A stretch of DNA of 46,685 nt from an uncultured Eubacteriales bacterium (GCA_934401725.1 CAKRSS010000010.1:1-46685); one strand, 5' to 3'. Positions 1-8,413 are shown, counted from the first letter of the stretch. Translations and numbers: made by a program. The notes: generated from the sequence alone by a model not told the origin.

Positions 1-1
1 G

Positions 2-1219
2 GGAACAATGGCAGATGTCACAGGTGTTCCCGCAGGCGCATATACGCTCCCCGCAAACGGCTTCACGGCACCTGCCGACAAGCAGTTCAAGGGCTGGTCA
101 ACCGGCGCGGCAGGTGCGGTAATTGCAGGCACAACATATAACGTTACAGGCGATGTTACATTATATGCAATCTGGGAGGATAAGCCTCACACACATACCT
201 ACAGTACCACATGGTCAACCGACGCGACAAACCATTGGCACGAGTGCACCTGCGGAGATAAAAAGGACTTGGCAGCGCACACAGACGCAAACAACGACCA
301 CTACTGTGATGTCTGCGGCTGGAAGATGTCCGACCACACGGGCGGCACGGCAACCTGCAAAGACAAAGCAACCTGCACCATCTGCGGTCAGAAATACGGC
401 GGCCTTGCGGCGCACAACTACAAGACCGAGTGGTCAAAGGACAGCACAAAGCACTGGCATGAGTGCACCGTCTGCGGCACCAAGAAGGACGAGGCAGCGC
501 ACGTGCCCGGTCCCGCCGCAACCGAGACCACGCCACAGGTCTGCACCGTCTGCAACTACGAAATAACCCCCGCAGTCGGACACACGCACTCCTTCGATAA
601 GAAGAGCACCGAGGCAAAGCACCTCAAGACCCCCGCCACCTGCGCTACAAAGGCAGTCTACTACTACTCCTGCGCATGCGGCGTAACCGGAACAGCAACA
701 TTTGAATCCGGAGACCTTGCGGCTCACACCTACAAGACCGAGTGGTCGAAGGACAGCGCTAAACACTGGCACGAGTGCTCCGTTTGCGGAGCTAAGAAGG
801 ATGAGGCGGCTCACACCTTCGAGTGGAAGATCGACAAGGAGCCCTCTGCGGGTGCGGCAGGCTCGAAGCACGAGGAGTGCACCGTATGCGGCATCAAAAA
901 GGACGCCGTAGTAATAGAGCCCGTCACCACCGCCCCTGTCGAGACGTCCACTCCTCCGCCCGAGACCACTCCGCCCGCCGTGACAACCACAACTCCCCCC
1001 GCTGTGACAACCACACCTCCCCCCGATACCACACCTCCCGCAACAACGACCACACCCGGTGTAACCACCCCCGCTGACACCACTCCTTCCGACACCACCA
1101 TCGGAGATGACGAACCCGAAAGGTCCGGCAGTGCGTGGATATGGGTTGCCGCCTCGGCTGTGGTCCTCGGCGGAGGAGCCGCAGCGGTAGTTGTCGCCAA
1201 GAAGAAAAAAGAAAACTGA
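2..1219 (+). CDS. Cell-surface protein with Cys/His repeats, 5'-truncated
   Basis: The reading frame is open from base 2 with no start signal before the first ATG at 8, so the true start lies outside the window. The visible N-terminus (about 55 residues) resembles the end of an InlB B-type (Listeria-Bacteroides) repeat, ending in GDVTLYAIWE. It is followed by repeats with the pattern W-S-K-D-S-x-K-H-W-H-E-C-x-V-C-G-x-K-K-D-E-A-A-H; the clearest copies are encoded at 421-502 and 733-814, with a diverged one near 205-280. Then comes a P/T-rich stalk (about residues 305-370), a hydrophobic segment (SAWIWVAASAVVLGG...) and a KKKK tail, as in membrane-anchored Gram-positive surface proteins. The CxxC/H pattern suggests metal binding, but this is inference. 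Ligand unknown. Confidence 0.85.
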   Translation, partial: GTMADVTGVPAGAYTLPANGFTAPADKQFKGWSTGAAGAVIAGTTYNVTGDVTLYAIWEDKPHTHTYSTTWSTDATNHWHECTCGDKKDLAAHTDANNDHYCDVCGWKMSDHTGGTATCKDKATCTICGQKYGGLAAHNYKTEWSKDSTKHWHECTVCGTKKDEAAHVPGPAATETTPQVCTVCNYEITPAVGHTHSFDKKSTEAKHLKTPATCATKAVYYYSCACGVTGTATFESGDLAAHTYKTEWSKDSAKHWHECSVCGAKKDEAAHTFEWKIDKEPSAGAAGSKHEECTVCGIKKDAVVIEPVTTAPVETSTPPPETTPPAVTTTTPPAVTTTPPPDTTPPATTTTPGVTTPADTTPSDTTIGDDEPERSGSAWIWVAASAVVLGGGAAAVVVAKKKKEN

Positions 1220-1269
1220 CAATCGGATACCGGACAATTGAAAAATTGAACAATTGAGAAACTCAAAAA

Positions 1270-1295
1270 GAGCCCCCGTAGAAATACGGGGGCTC
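1270..1295 (-). terminator. Perfect 11-bp hairpin, terminator-like
   Basis: GAGCCCCCGTA (1270-1280) pairs perfectly with TACGGGGGCTC (1285-1295) around a GAAA loop. The T-tract follows the stem only on the minus strand (AAAAA precedes it on plus), so by sequence it is a minus-strand terminator. It lies 50 bp after the surface-protein stop and may still protect or end that plus-strand transcript. Confidence 0.6.
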
Positions 1296-1362
1296 AGATC
1301 ACTGACAAAGTATACTTTCAAAAACTCTGATGGCAAATCGCACAAACGCAACGATTCCTGCG

Positions 1363-1490
1363 CCACCCTTGTGTAAAGGGAGGTGATATTGTCGCAAGAA
1401 AATGACGGATGGATCGTAAAAAAGAAAACTTTTTTATTGAAAATAATCCCTCAGTCGCCTCCTGCGTCAGTCCCATTTACACAAGGAAGC
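1363..1490. repeat. MITE-like inverted-repeat element
   Basis: The left end CACCCTTGTGTAAAGGGAGGTG (split as 1363-1370 and 1371-1384) is mirrored by the right end at 1472-1490, which contains TTTACACAAGG. The shared terminal core CCTTGTGTAAA is inverted about 110 bp apart. The interior is AT-rich and non-coding. Similar TTTACACAAGG-flanked repeats are common between genes in gut Clostridia; that is from general knowledge, not a search. Confidence 0.5.
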
Positions 1491-1548
1491 CTTCCGGTTT
1501 GTGCATATTGCCAACCCTGATTTTCTGATTGGGGTTTGTCATTAGCCT

Positions 1549-1580
1549 GGCCGCTACCCTTGAGGGGTAGCGGCCTTTTT
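1549..1580 (+). terminator. Intrinsic terminator
   Basis: GGCCGCTACCC (1549-1559) pairs with GGGTAGCGGCC (1565-1575) around a 5-nt loop, followed directly by TTTTT. It insulates the ABC transporter promoter from upstream transcription. Confidence 0.85.
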
Positions 1581-1594
1581 GGCTTGCGGCGGCA

Positions 1595-1623
1595 TTGAAA
1601 ACACGGGGGAAATATGCTATAAT
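1595..1623 (+). promoter_or_regulatory. Sigma-A promoter of ABC transporter
   Basis: TTGAAA (1595-1600), 17-bp spacer, TATAAT (1618-1623). It is placed 43 bp before the ATG at 1667, whose Shine-Dalgarno is AAAGGAGG at 1654-1661. Confidence 0.8.
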
Positions 1624-1666
1624 GTAAAGGAAAAGCGCTCTCTGCGCTGCATCAAAGGAGGATGAC

Positions 1667-3436
1667 ATGCTTAAGGGTTTGATTTTTTTCGTGAAGTTCA
1701 GCTGGAAGAACAGGAAGTCGTATCTGATTCTTAATATAATAAATCAGGTTTTCTTCGGAATTCTGCCGCTGATAATAATCACCGTGCCAAAATATATTAT
1801 TGACGAGCTGATGTCGGGGCAGCGGGTCGGGAGGATAGCGGTATACGTCGCGGTTCTGCTTGTGACGATTTTTATCAGCAGCTGGGGGAGCACGCATCTT
1901 CAGCTGAAGATAATGTCCGAGCGCTGTTATCTGTCGGCGGCTTTCGGTGAATATATGCACGAGAAGCTGATAAACGCCGACTATTGCAATCTGGAAAATC
2001 CGCAGTATTACGACATCAGGGAGAAGGCCAATAAGTTTTTATACGGAGACTGGCACGGCTTTTCATATGTTTTGGAGAGCGCGCTTTCGATAGTCGGCAA
2101 GATTCTCACCTCTGTCGGCATTATTGTCATTATTTCGACCATGAGCATATGGCTTGTGCTCGTATTTATTGCGATGGTGATACTCGGCGCGGTTGTAGAT
2201 TACAAATCCAAGAAAAAGGCGCACGGCTTTTCAATGGACGCAGTAGAGATAGAGCGCCGCTGGAATTACTTCACCCGCATTCTCGAGGATCCCGCGTACG
2301 CAAAGGAAATCCGCATGAATCAGATCGGCGACTGGCTCATCGGCGAGGAGAAAAATCACGCGTACAGCGCGATAGATTTTTATAAAAAGCGCAATGCCTG
2401 CTCGTCAAGGTCGAGCTTTTTCAACGCGCTCTTGAATCTGCTGCAAAATTTGGCCACCTACGTCTACCTGATTGCCGAGGTTCTGCGCGGAGCCATATCC
2501 ATAGGCAGCTTTACCATGTACGTTTCTGCCGTGACGTCCTTTTCGAACGCGATAAAAAGCGTAATCACGAGCGTGCTTGACATCAAGGTGTACGGCATAT
2601 ATTACGACGCGCTGGATCAGTACCTAAGCATAAAGGAAACCATGCGGGAAAACGAAAAGAGGCCGTTACCGGACGCCCCGCAGTATAAAATAGAGTTTCG
2701 CAACGTCTCGTTCAGGTATCCGGGGCAGGCTACGTATGCGTTAAAAAACATAAATATCACAATAGAGTCGGGGCGGAAGCTGTCCGTCGTCGGCGAAAAC
2801 GGGTCGGGCAAAACCACGTTTATAAAGCTGCTCTGCCGGCTTTATGACCCGACGGAGGGCGAGATTCTGTTCAACGGAGTCAACATCCGCGAGATTGACT
2901 ACGACATGTATATGCGCCAGTTCGCCGCCGTTTTTCAGGACTTCAAGCTGTTCTCATTTTCCGTAAAGGACAACATCGTCTGGGGCGACAGCTCGGACGG
3001 CACGCGCATGACGGCAATCCGGCTGACGGACGAGCTCGGCCTCGGAAAGAAAATCAAAAATCTCCCGCACGGGATAGACACGACCGTGTACAAGGAATTC
3101 GACGCAGACGGTTTCGAGCCGTCGGGCGGCGAGGCGCAGAAGATAGCCATCGCCCGTGCTGTTGCCAAGGATGCACGGATCATCATTTTGGATGAACCCA
3201 TGTCGGCGCTCGACCCCAAAGCGGAATACGAAATATTCAAGGATTTCGACAAGCTGGTAAGCAACAAAACCGCCGTGTACATCTCGCACCGGCTCTCTTC
3301 CTGCCGCTTCTGCGACAATATCGCGGTGTTCGACGGCGGTGAGATATGCGAGCTCGGCACGCATGACGAGCTGATGAAAAAGGGCGGCAAATACCATGAG
3401 CTGTACTCGCTTCAGGCGCGGTATTACATCGATTGA
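1667..3436 (+). CDS. ABC transporter, fused permease/ATPase (exporter type)
   Basis: A 589-residue half-transporter: an N-terminal membrane domain (about residues 1-320, several hydrophobic helices) and a C-terminal nucleotide-binding domain. Walker A is GENGSGKT (about 376-383), the signature is PSGGE (about 485, replacing LSGGQ) and Walker B is IIILDEP (about 505-511), followed by a D-loop SALD. ATP hydrolysis would drive export of an unknown substrate across the membrane as a homo- or heterodimer; no partner half-transporter adjoins it. There is no N-terminal peptidase domain, so it is not a bacteriocin-processing exporter. It is a single-gene unit with its own promoter and a clear Shine-Dalgarno. 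Lipid, drug or peptide export are all possible. Confidence 0.9.
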   Translation: MLKGLIFFVKFSWKNRKSYLILNIINQVFFGILPLIIITVPKYIIDELMSGQRVGRIAVYVAVLLVTIFISSWGSTHLQLKIMSERCYLSAAFGEYMHEKLINADYCNLENPQYYDIREKANKFLYGDWHGFSYVLESALSIVGKILTSVGIIVIISTMSIWLVLVFIAMVILGAVVDYKSKKKAHGFSMDAVEIERRWNYFTRILEDPAYAKEIRMNQIGDWLIGEEKNHAYSAIDFYKKRNACSSRSSFFNALLNLLQNLATYVYLIAEVLRGAISIGSFTMYVSAVTSFSNAIKSVITSVLDIKVYGIYYDALDQYLSIKETMRENEKRPLPDAPQYKIEFRNVSFRYPGQATYALKNINITIESGRKLSVVGENGSGKTTFIKLLCRLYDPTEGEILFNGVNIREIDYDMYMRQFAAVFQDFKLFSFSVKDNIVWGDSSDGTRMTAIRLTDELGLGKKIKNLPHGIDTTVYKEFDADGFEPSGGEAQKIAIARAVAKDARIIILDEPMSALDPKAEYEIFKDFDKLVSNKTAVYISHRLSSCRFCDNIAVFDGGEICELGTHDELMKKGGKYHELYSLQARYYID

Positions 3437-3452
3437 CCCCCCTGAAGCTCAG

Positions 3453-3489
3453 TGCATCGCCGCGCAACGCCCGGGCGCGCGGTGATGCA
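3453..3489 (+). other. Intergenic hairpin after ABC transporter
   Basis: TGCATCGCCGCGC (3453-3465) pairs with GCGCGGTGATGCA (3477-3489) with one G-T wobble. No T-tract follows directly, so it may be a weak terminator or a 3'-end stabiliser for the ABC transporter mRNA, which ends at 3436. Confidence 0.45.
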
Positions 3490-3571
3490 TCAGAATAATT
3501 ATAAACATCCCGGTGCTGTTTTTTTGTCAGGATTCATGATAAACTATGATCGTGGAAGGGAGGTGCGCAGA

Positions 3572-4945
3572 ATGAAGTACGAAAACGCGAAAGACGTTCT
3601 GCCGCAGGAGCTGTTCGAGGAGGTGCAGAAATACGCCTCCGGCAGGCTGCTGTATTTCCCCATCGTCGGGCAGCGCTGCCCGTGGGGAACCAAAAGCGGG
3701 AACCGTTTCAGAAACGAAAAGCGCAATCGTGAAATACGACAGCTGTTTAAGGACGGACTTTCCCACGATCAGCTTTCGGAGCGCTACTACCTGACGCCCG
3801 AAAGTGTCAGAAACATTATTTATTCAAAGAAAGGAACCAAAATGAATCTTGACGAAATTTTAAAGCTGTACCAAGACGCCGCGCCCACTGTCATTGAAAA
3901 GACCTTCGGCCTGGATGAGCCGCAGATCTGGGGCGAGTATTATTACATGTCAAATTACCATGTGAGCTTCCCCGAGAGGGAGCTCATGGTCTACATCCAT
4001 CAATATCCGTTCACGACTCCCGAGCGCATCGAGGAGCAGGATAAAATTGCCGAGGCGTACGCGTCTGCCGGGTGCAACGTCTGCCGCGTCGTTCCCAATC
4101 GCGCGGGGGCGCTCTCGTGCGCCGTCTCGTTTGAGGGACACGACTGCGTCGTGTTCGCCGAGGAGTGTCCGGCGGAGGGGCTTATCCCGGTGTTCGAGCA
4201 GTCCGCCGAGCTGCCGGACGGCCGGTACGTTTACACCGACGAGCTGCTGTCGCTGATGGCAAAGGTCGGCAACCGCCATCTCGAGGCAAAGGAGCCTAAC
4301 TACGGCGTGCTGTTCGACAATTCCTCCTCCTGCTTCAAGCAGTACGAGGACTGGATTGCCGAATATATGGAAGCGGATCTGCCGGCTAAAATCCGTGAAA
4401 AGCAGCCGGAGCTCATGGGACTGTACGAAAAAATCAACGACGAGCTGCGCCGCACCCGCGAGGCGCTCCGCCCGATGTACCCGAAGCTGCCGAAGTCGGC
4501 ATTTCACGGCGAGGAAGGCGGCAGGGACGGGATTTTTGTGGATAAGAACGGACACCTCGCCGCTCTCAACGACTTTACGGACGGCGGCGCGGACGTGTGC
4601 ATCAATCACTTCCTCTGTCTTGCCATGCAGGCTGACGAAATGCTGCCGACCGACTACGCCTGGCTTGCGGTGCACGACCCCGATGTCAACCTCCTGCGCA
4701 TCCGGAACGTCATTCACTCCATGCAGGTGATCGGAAAAGAGTACGCCTGGACCGAAGACGAGCTCGCCGCGCTCCCCCTGCTCTACAAGCTTATGCTGTT
4801 CGGCAGACCGTACTACTACGGCACCCTGTTCGGCCTCATGGACGACCACGACAAGCTGAAAGAAATGCTGGAATTCATTCTGACCCAGCTGACCGGGCCG
4901 GATGAGATTGATTTCAGAGAGGTGCTTGGGGGCGCGGACAAGTGA
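3572..4945 (+). CDS. HTH (CD3324-like) fused to APH/kinase-like domain
   Basis: I start at the ATG at 3572 (MKYENAKDV) because AGGGAGGTG at 3557-3565 precedes it; the frame stays open to 3452 without a usable ribosome site. Residues 1-90 match the CD3324/Mor-type small regulator pattern: LPQELFEEVQKYASG, a K-rich region, then a helix-turn-helix ending LTPESVRNIIYSKKG. The remaining 365 residues look like an aminoglycoside-phosphotransferase/CotS-type kinase fold, with an HGE motif where active members have HGD, then a nucleotide-side GHLAALNDF-type DF motif about 25 residues later. The altered HGE makes catalysis uncertain. A second start at 3842 with a weak AAAGGAA site could express the kinase part alone. 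Substrate unknown. Confidence 0.65.
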   Translation: MKYENAKDVLPQELFEEVQKYASGRLLYFPIVGQRCPWGTKSGNRFRNEKRNREIRQLFKDGLSHDQLSERYYLTPESVRNIIYSKKGTKMNLDEILKLYQDAAPTVIEKTFGLDEPQIWGEYYYMSNYHVSFPERELMVYIHQYPFTTPERIEEQDKIAEAYASAGCNVCRVVPNRAGALSCAVSFEGHDCVVFAEECPAEGLIPVFEQSAELPDGRYVYTDELLSLMAKVGNRHLEAKEPNYGVLFDNSSSCFKQYEDWIAEYMEADLPAKIREKQPELMGLYEKINDELRRTREALRPMYPKLPKSAFHGEEGGRDGIFVDKNGHLAALNDFTDGGADVCINHFLCLAMQADEMLPTDYAWLAVHDPDVNLLRIRNVIHSMQVIGKEYAWTEDELAALPLLYKLMLFGRPYYYGTLFGLMDDHDKLKEMLEFILTQLTGPDEIDFREVLGGADK

Positions 4946-4976
4946 TCCGTACCGCCACGGCAGGAGAATAGGAAAA

Positions 4977-5016
4977 AGCGCAGCGCGCCACCCGGCGCGC
5001 TGCGCTGAACTTTTTT
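4977..5016. terminator. Bidirectional terminator between convergent genes
   Basis: AGCGCAGCGCGCC (4977-4989) pairs perfectly with GGCGCGCTGCGCT (4994-5006) around ACCC. TTTTTT at 5011-5016 serves plus, and AAAAA just before the stem gives a T-tract on minus. It separates the convergent genes ending at 4945 and 5077. Confidence 0.85.
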
Positions 5017-5066
5017 AAGGCTTCACCTCGTAATTCCGATGGCGCAATTGCGCAGTAAAGCCTTAA
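5015..5066. repeat. Palindromic intergenic element
   Basis: TTAAGGCTT (5015-5023) and AAGCCTTAA (5058-5066) are perfect inverted repeats. Inside is the palindrome GCGCAATTGCGC (5042-5053). It lies immediately beyond the bidirectional terminator and just past the lipoprotein stop. The string AAGCCTTAATTT recurs at about 39464 in another convergent gap, so it may belong to a dispersed intergenic repeat family. Confidence 0.45.
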
Positions 5067-5076
5067 TTTACCTCAA

Positions 5077-5961
5077 TCAGGTCAGATTTACTCCAATAAC
5101 AATCCGGCTTTTGCTGTCTCCGCCGATTTCGACTCCGCACATGAGCGTCGGCTGCCCCTTGTAGTATTGCAGCAGCGTGCTCCTGACGGTGTAGCTCTTG
5201 CCACGGCAGATGTCAGAGACGGTCTTCTCGAGCGTTCGGTTGAGCTTTTCCTCGTCGATTGACAGCGGGGAGCCCGATACTGCGGGCGGGAATTCCGAGC
5301 GTGTCAGGCTTCTGACGCTGCCGTCGGGGTTGGCGATGACCTTGACGCACTCGGCGCTCTTGTAGCCCGCGTAATATTTTGCGAATTCAACGTAGTAAAA
5401 ACTCACCGCGCGGCCGGATTCCGCGGCGGGGACTATGGCGTTCTCGACGGTGTTGTCCTCGTAATGCGTCTGGCAGACGACGCTGTAATCCTCAAGACTG
5501 ACGGCGAAGACCTGCGACGCGAGGCTCTTCAGCCAGAGCAGGTACTCGTCCGCTGTCAGGGTTGGCTTGTCGTAGGGCAGAATCTGTCCTTCGCCGGACT
5601 GCGCGAGAATGCGCGCGAGCTTGCCGGTGGATGTCGAATAGGCGAGCCGGAGGCCGGAGGCGCTGTCGGAATAATAGTCGAGGTTGTCGCCGAAAATGTT
5701 GGAGTTTGTCGAGTATTGATACTCGAGCGCGTGGCTGACGCCGAGCAGGGACTCGGTTTTCCCGCGAGCGGCGTCCGCGCGCCCGACCTGCTCGCCGGAC
5801 ATGTCCAGTGTCTCATACTTCGAGGTGTCGACGCTCACGTCGCCGAGCGAGCTGACGTCGACAGCGACGCTGTAGACATCGCCGTCCCCCGCGCCCCGGC
5901 ACGCGGTTAACAAAAAACTTACCATCAGGACGAATGCTAAACAGAATGCAACTTTTTTCAT
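5077..5961 (-). CDS. Predicted lipoprotein
   Basis: The start is set at 5961 (MKKVAFCLAF) because AAAGGAGG lies just upstream on the minus strand (about 5966-5975); a 16-residue in-frame extension to 6009 has no ribosome site. The N-terminus is a signal peptide with lipobox LLTA-C, placing the lipidated Cys at residue 21. The 294-residue mature part is mostly polar with alternating beta-type sequence and no domain I recognise; it should sit outside the membrane, tethered by lipid. It ends at the bidirectional terminator. Function unknown. Confidence 0.8.
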   Translation of the reverse strand: MKKVAFCLAFVLMVSFLLTACRGAGDGDVYSVAVDVSSLGDVSVDTSKYETLDMSGEQVGRADAARGKTESLLGVSHALEYQYSTNSNIFGDNLDYYSDSASGLRLAYSTSTGKLARILAQSGEGQILPYDKPTLTADEYLLWLKSLASQVFAVSLEDYSVVCQTHYEDNTVENAIVPAAESGRAVSFYYVEFAKYYAGYKSAECVKVIANPDGSVRSLTRSEFPPAVSGSPLSIDEEKLNRTLEKTVSDICRGKSYTVRSTLLQYYKGQPTLMCGVEIGGDSKSRIVIGVNLT

Positions 5962-6038
5962 AGAGAAGCCTCCTTTTTGTCGTTTGAAAAGCTGTTTGTG
6001 ACTGTGCAAAATCTTCCTTCAGATATGCGTCTGTGTAT

Positions 6039-6067
6039 AGTGTACCATATATGAGCGGCGGTGTCAA
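6039..6067 (-). promoter_or_regulatory. Sigma-A promoter of lipoprotein gene
   Basis: On the minus strand: TTGACA (6062-6067), 17-bp spacer, TACACT (6039-6044). The whole 37-bp stretch 6034-6070 resembles the promoter at 6345-6381. Confidence 0.75.
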
Positions 6068-6078
6068 TAGCCTTTAAT

Positions 6079-6318
6079 TCACAACTCCCCCGAGAGCTTT
6101 GCAATCAGGATATAACCGGCAATTGCAAGTATCAGAGAAGCGAATCCTATAATCAGCACTTGATTATAGCTCAGAGGAATATGCAGTTTCTTGAGCAGTT
6201 TTTTTGCGTCCCCGGGCCCCATTATCAGCTCGTATATCCCAAATATCACAAATAAAGCTGTGGTCAAACAAGAAATGACCATTACGATTATTGCAATTAT
6301 GTTGACAACCGGATTCAT
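6079..6318 (-). CDS. Small two-TM membrane protein
   Basis: A 79-residue protein with two hydrophobic helices (about residues 5-28 and 53-75), joined by a short basic stretch with AKKLLKKL. GGGGGA at about 6326-6331 (minus strand) is the ribosome site and supports the ATG at 6318. It has its own promoter at 6350-6378 and is followed by the lipoprotein gene's promoter. No family recognised; a transporter accessory or envelope stress protein is possible but unproven. Confidence 0.75.
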   Translation of the reverse strand: MNPVVNIIAIIVMVISCLTTALFVIFGIYELIMGPGDAKKLLKKLHIPLSYNQVLIIGFASLILAIAGYILIAKLSGEL

Positions 6319-6349
6319 TTCGAACTATCCCCCTTTTGACCTTACGTAT

Positions 6350-6378
6350 AGTCTACCATATACAGGCGGAGCTGTCAA
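6350..6378 (-). promoter_or_regulatory. Sigma-A promoter of small membrane protein
   Basis: On the minus strand: TTGACA (6373-6378), 17-bp spacer, TAGACT (6350-6355). The surrounding 6345-6381 is nearly a copy of 6034-6070. Confidence 0.75.
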
Positions 6379-6465
6379 CGGCGAAAATCGGAATATCTGA
6401 GGGCGGGGGACGGGGTATGAACAATAAATTCTTTCCCCACTGCGAAAAAAATCCGGCGTGGGCGT

Positions 6466-6471
6466 TATAAT
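6466..6471 (+). promoter_or_regulatory. Possible -10 box for TIR-cupin pair
   Basis: TATAAT at 6466-6471 lies about 100 bp before the TIR gene. No good -35 hexamer is present at the expected spacing, so this is tentative. The rest of the 6319-6573 gap shows nothing else I can name. Confidence 0.35.
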
Positions 6472-6573
6472 TGGCGAAATGCAGAGGCAACCATTTACAT
6501 GGAATTTTGATGGATGGTTCATGTGTCCCGCAACGATATGAAAATTTAAAATGCCTACATGGAGGATAGTGGT

Positions 6574-7806
6574 ATGAAAGAGAGACACGGTATATTTATA
6601 AACTACAAACGCGAGCAAAAGCACCTTGCTGGACGCATATATGACTATTTTGAAGCAAAAGGAGCGTCACCGTTTATGGACGAGTGCTCAATGCGTCAGG
6701 AAGATTTCAGAGACGCTTTGAGCAGGGAGATAATAGAGGCGCCGTACTTTTTGTGCTTGCTTACTGAGGAGGCACTTGAGGACCTGCTGTCGCCGGGTTA
6801 TGAGAAAAAAGAGTATTACAAGGAGATAAAGCTTGCTTGTGAGCATAAAGATCGAAAAAGAATATTCGTCCTTTTGTATGGCAATATTGACTTTGATAAT
6901 TTAATAGGCCTTCCGCCGGATATTGAATACATAAAGAACGTAAACCATTATACTATACCTGCAGATGCACACTTTTTTAAGCCGACAATGGATCGGTTAT
7001 ATTCTGAGGATATTAGTGAGCGTGTGCTCATGGAAAATCTGGATTGGAGCGATTTCTCAATTTCTCGGTCTAATGTGTGGTTAAATTCACGGCGAGAGAT
7101 TGAAAAAGATGTGGCTTCGTTAGAAAATCGTTTTGGCAGAGATTTTGTGAATAGCATTCGCGACGGAAAGAAGTTTGAGGGGAATTATATAATCAAAGAG
7201 ATAAATCTTGTTTGTTATGCGGCAAATATTATTCTTTTTAAGTCTCCGAATTACCTCGACAGGCGTGCCTATGATCGGGGGTTGATGTTTAATATATTTA
7301 CGAATCTTCTGAAGGATCCTGATTTTTCGTTTAGGCTTGTCATTAATGCTCCGGAATCCCTGGCATCCGGAGATGCGCAGAAGTATTCGAAGCTTGGCAA
7401 CAGCTCGTTCGAGGACAATGAAGAACTGGTTTTCCTCAGTTCTTACGCTAGTGTAAATAAGATGGTCTCGTACGAGGAAGCCTTGGAGAGGAGACGCTTT
7501 AGGTTTATGGTTACGGATTGTGTGTTGCCGTATGCGATGTTTCAGATTACATATAAAGATGGGTATGAGGAATACAACCATATAAAGGTGGACCTTTATT
7601 CGTGTAATTTGGATTCAAGCACTGAGAGAAGAAGTATGATTATTTTCCAGAAAAACGACCCTGATAACTACTCATTTTTTGAAAAACAGATTCAGTTTTT
7701 CAACAACAGAGAAAACAAAATAAGATCTGACGAATTAATCAATAAATATCACGAACACTGGATTTCTCTGTGGGGTAAGAATAAACCCGCTTACTGCGAA
7801 GATTGA
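6574..7806 (+). CDS. TIR-domain protein with unknown C-terminal domain
   Basis: I start at 6574 (MKERHGIF), since GGAGG at 6561-6565 is correctly spaced; the ATG at 6559 would overlap that site. Residues 6-130 are a TIR fold: GIFINYKRE (strand A and AA loop region), SPFMDECSM (BB region), PYFLCLLTEEAL (strand C), then a KKEYYKEI helix. E84 (or E80) is the best candidate for the catalytic Glu of TIR NADases; homology to NAD-cleaving TIRs is family knowledge and activity is inferred. Residues 140-410 have no recognised domain but contain a conserved-looking ERRSMIIFQKNDP...FF stretch, presumably the sensor. The gene is AT-rich against its neighbours, suggesting transfer, and overlaps the cupin gene. 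Confidence 0.75.
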   Translation: MKERHGIFINYKREQKHLAGRIYDYFEAKGASPFMDECSMRQEDFRDALSREIIEAPYFLCLLTEEALEDLLSPGYEKKEYYKEIKLACEHKDRKRIFVLLYGNIDFDNLIGLPPDIEYIKNVNHYTIPADAHFFKPTMDRLYSEDISERVLMENLDWSDFSISRSNVWLNSRREIEKDVASLENRFGRDFVNSIRDGKKFEGNYIIKEINLVCYAANIILFKSPNYLDRRAYDRGLMFNIFTNLLKDPDFSFRLVINAPESLASGDAQKYSKLGNSSFEDNEELVFLSSYASVNKMVSYEEALERRRFRFMVTDCVLPYAMFQITYKDGYEEYNHIKVDLYSCNLDSSTERRSMIIFQKNDPDNYSFFEKQIQFFNNRENKIRSDELINKYHEHWISLWGKNKPAYCED

Positions 7807-8237
7807 ATGAAACAAATGTATTTATGGATATTATAAGAAATTCAGAAATTAAAAACGCGCTCAACAATGAGTATAGGCAATACTTGACCGGACATTTGAA
7901 GAGACCGCAGCCATTTTTATCGCATGTTGATGACGATATAGAAGTTGGAATATCCTTTTATGACAAGTTTACACCCGACAAGCCTCATATGCACCCGATT
8001 TGTGTGGAACACGGATATATTCTGCAGGGAGCAATAAAGGTGAAACTTCTCGACGGAAGTAATGAAGAATATGAGTTGTCGGTTGGTGATTTTTTTGTGC
8101 TTCGTCCCGGTGTACCGTATGCTACAAAAAACAGTGCAGGAACGAAAGTCCTTTTTATAAAATCTCCGGGAACCAACGACAAAGTTTTGGTTGATGTAGA
8201 TGTTGATACAAAAAAGTGGTTGTCATCATGGGAATAG
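7803..8237 (+). CDS. Cupin-fold protein
   Basis: The 144-residue reading starts at a TTG (7803) overlapping the TIR stop; an ATG at 7824 would give 137 residues. The first cupin motif is intact: H62-x-H64-x4-E69-x6-G76 (PHMHPICVEHGYILQG). In the second motif, GDFFVLRPGVPYATKN, the usual third metal His is replaced by Tyr (Y106), so metal binding may be altered or absent. Translational coupling to the TIR gene suggests the two act together. The cupin could bind a small ligand or nucleotide product, or be a small-molecule enzyme; neither is shown. It shares the AT-rich composition of the TIR gene. Confidence 0.75.
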   Translation: MNETNVFMDIIRNSEIKNALNNEYRQYLTGHLKRPQPFLSHVDDDIEVGISFYDKFTPDKPHMHPICVEHGYILQGAIKVKLLDGSNEEYELSVGDFFVLRPGVPYATKNSAGTKVLFIKSPGTNDKVLVDVDVDTKKWLSSWE

Positions 8238-8413
8238 GTCACTGATGAGATTGTGGTAGGGGATTTTATTTGCGGAGTTAAAACACGGGGGCACATCCCA
8301 TATCATCATTGGTAGTTGTGTAAACGAAATATATGAAGTCGTGTGCCACGTCGCAAAAAATGTTGATTTAAGCCGTAATTTGAGTTCCCCCACAGATAAA
8401 TGTCGATCCGGTG

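Larger units (their letters stand above)
1220..1666. other. Gene-free intergenic region
   Basis: This 447-bp gap has no credible gene. It contains a perfect hairpin at 1270-1295, a MITE-like inverted-repeat element at about 1363-1490, an intrinsic terminator at 1549-1580 and the promoter of the ABC transporter at 1595-1623. Each is listed separately. Confidence 0.8.
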
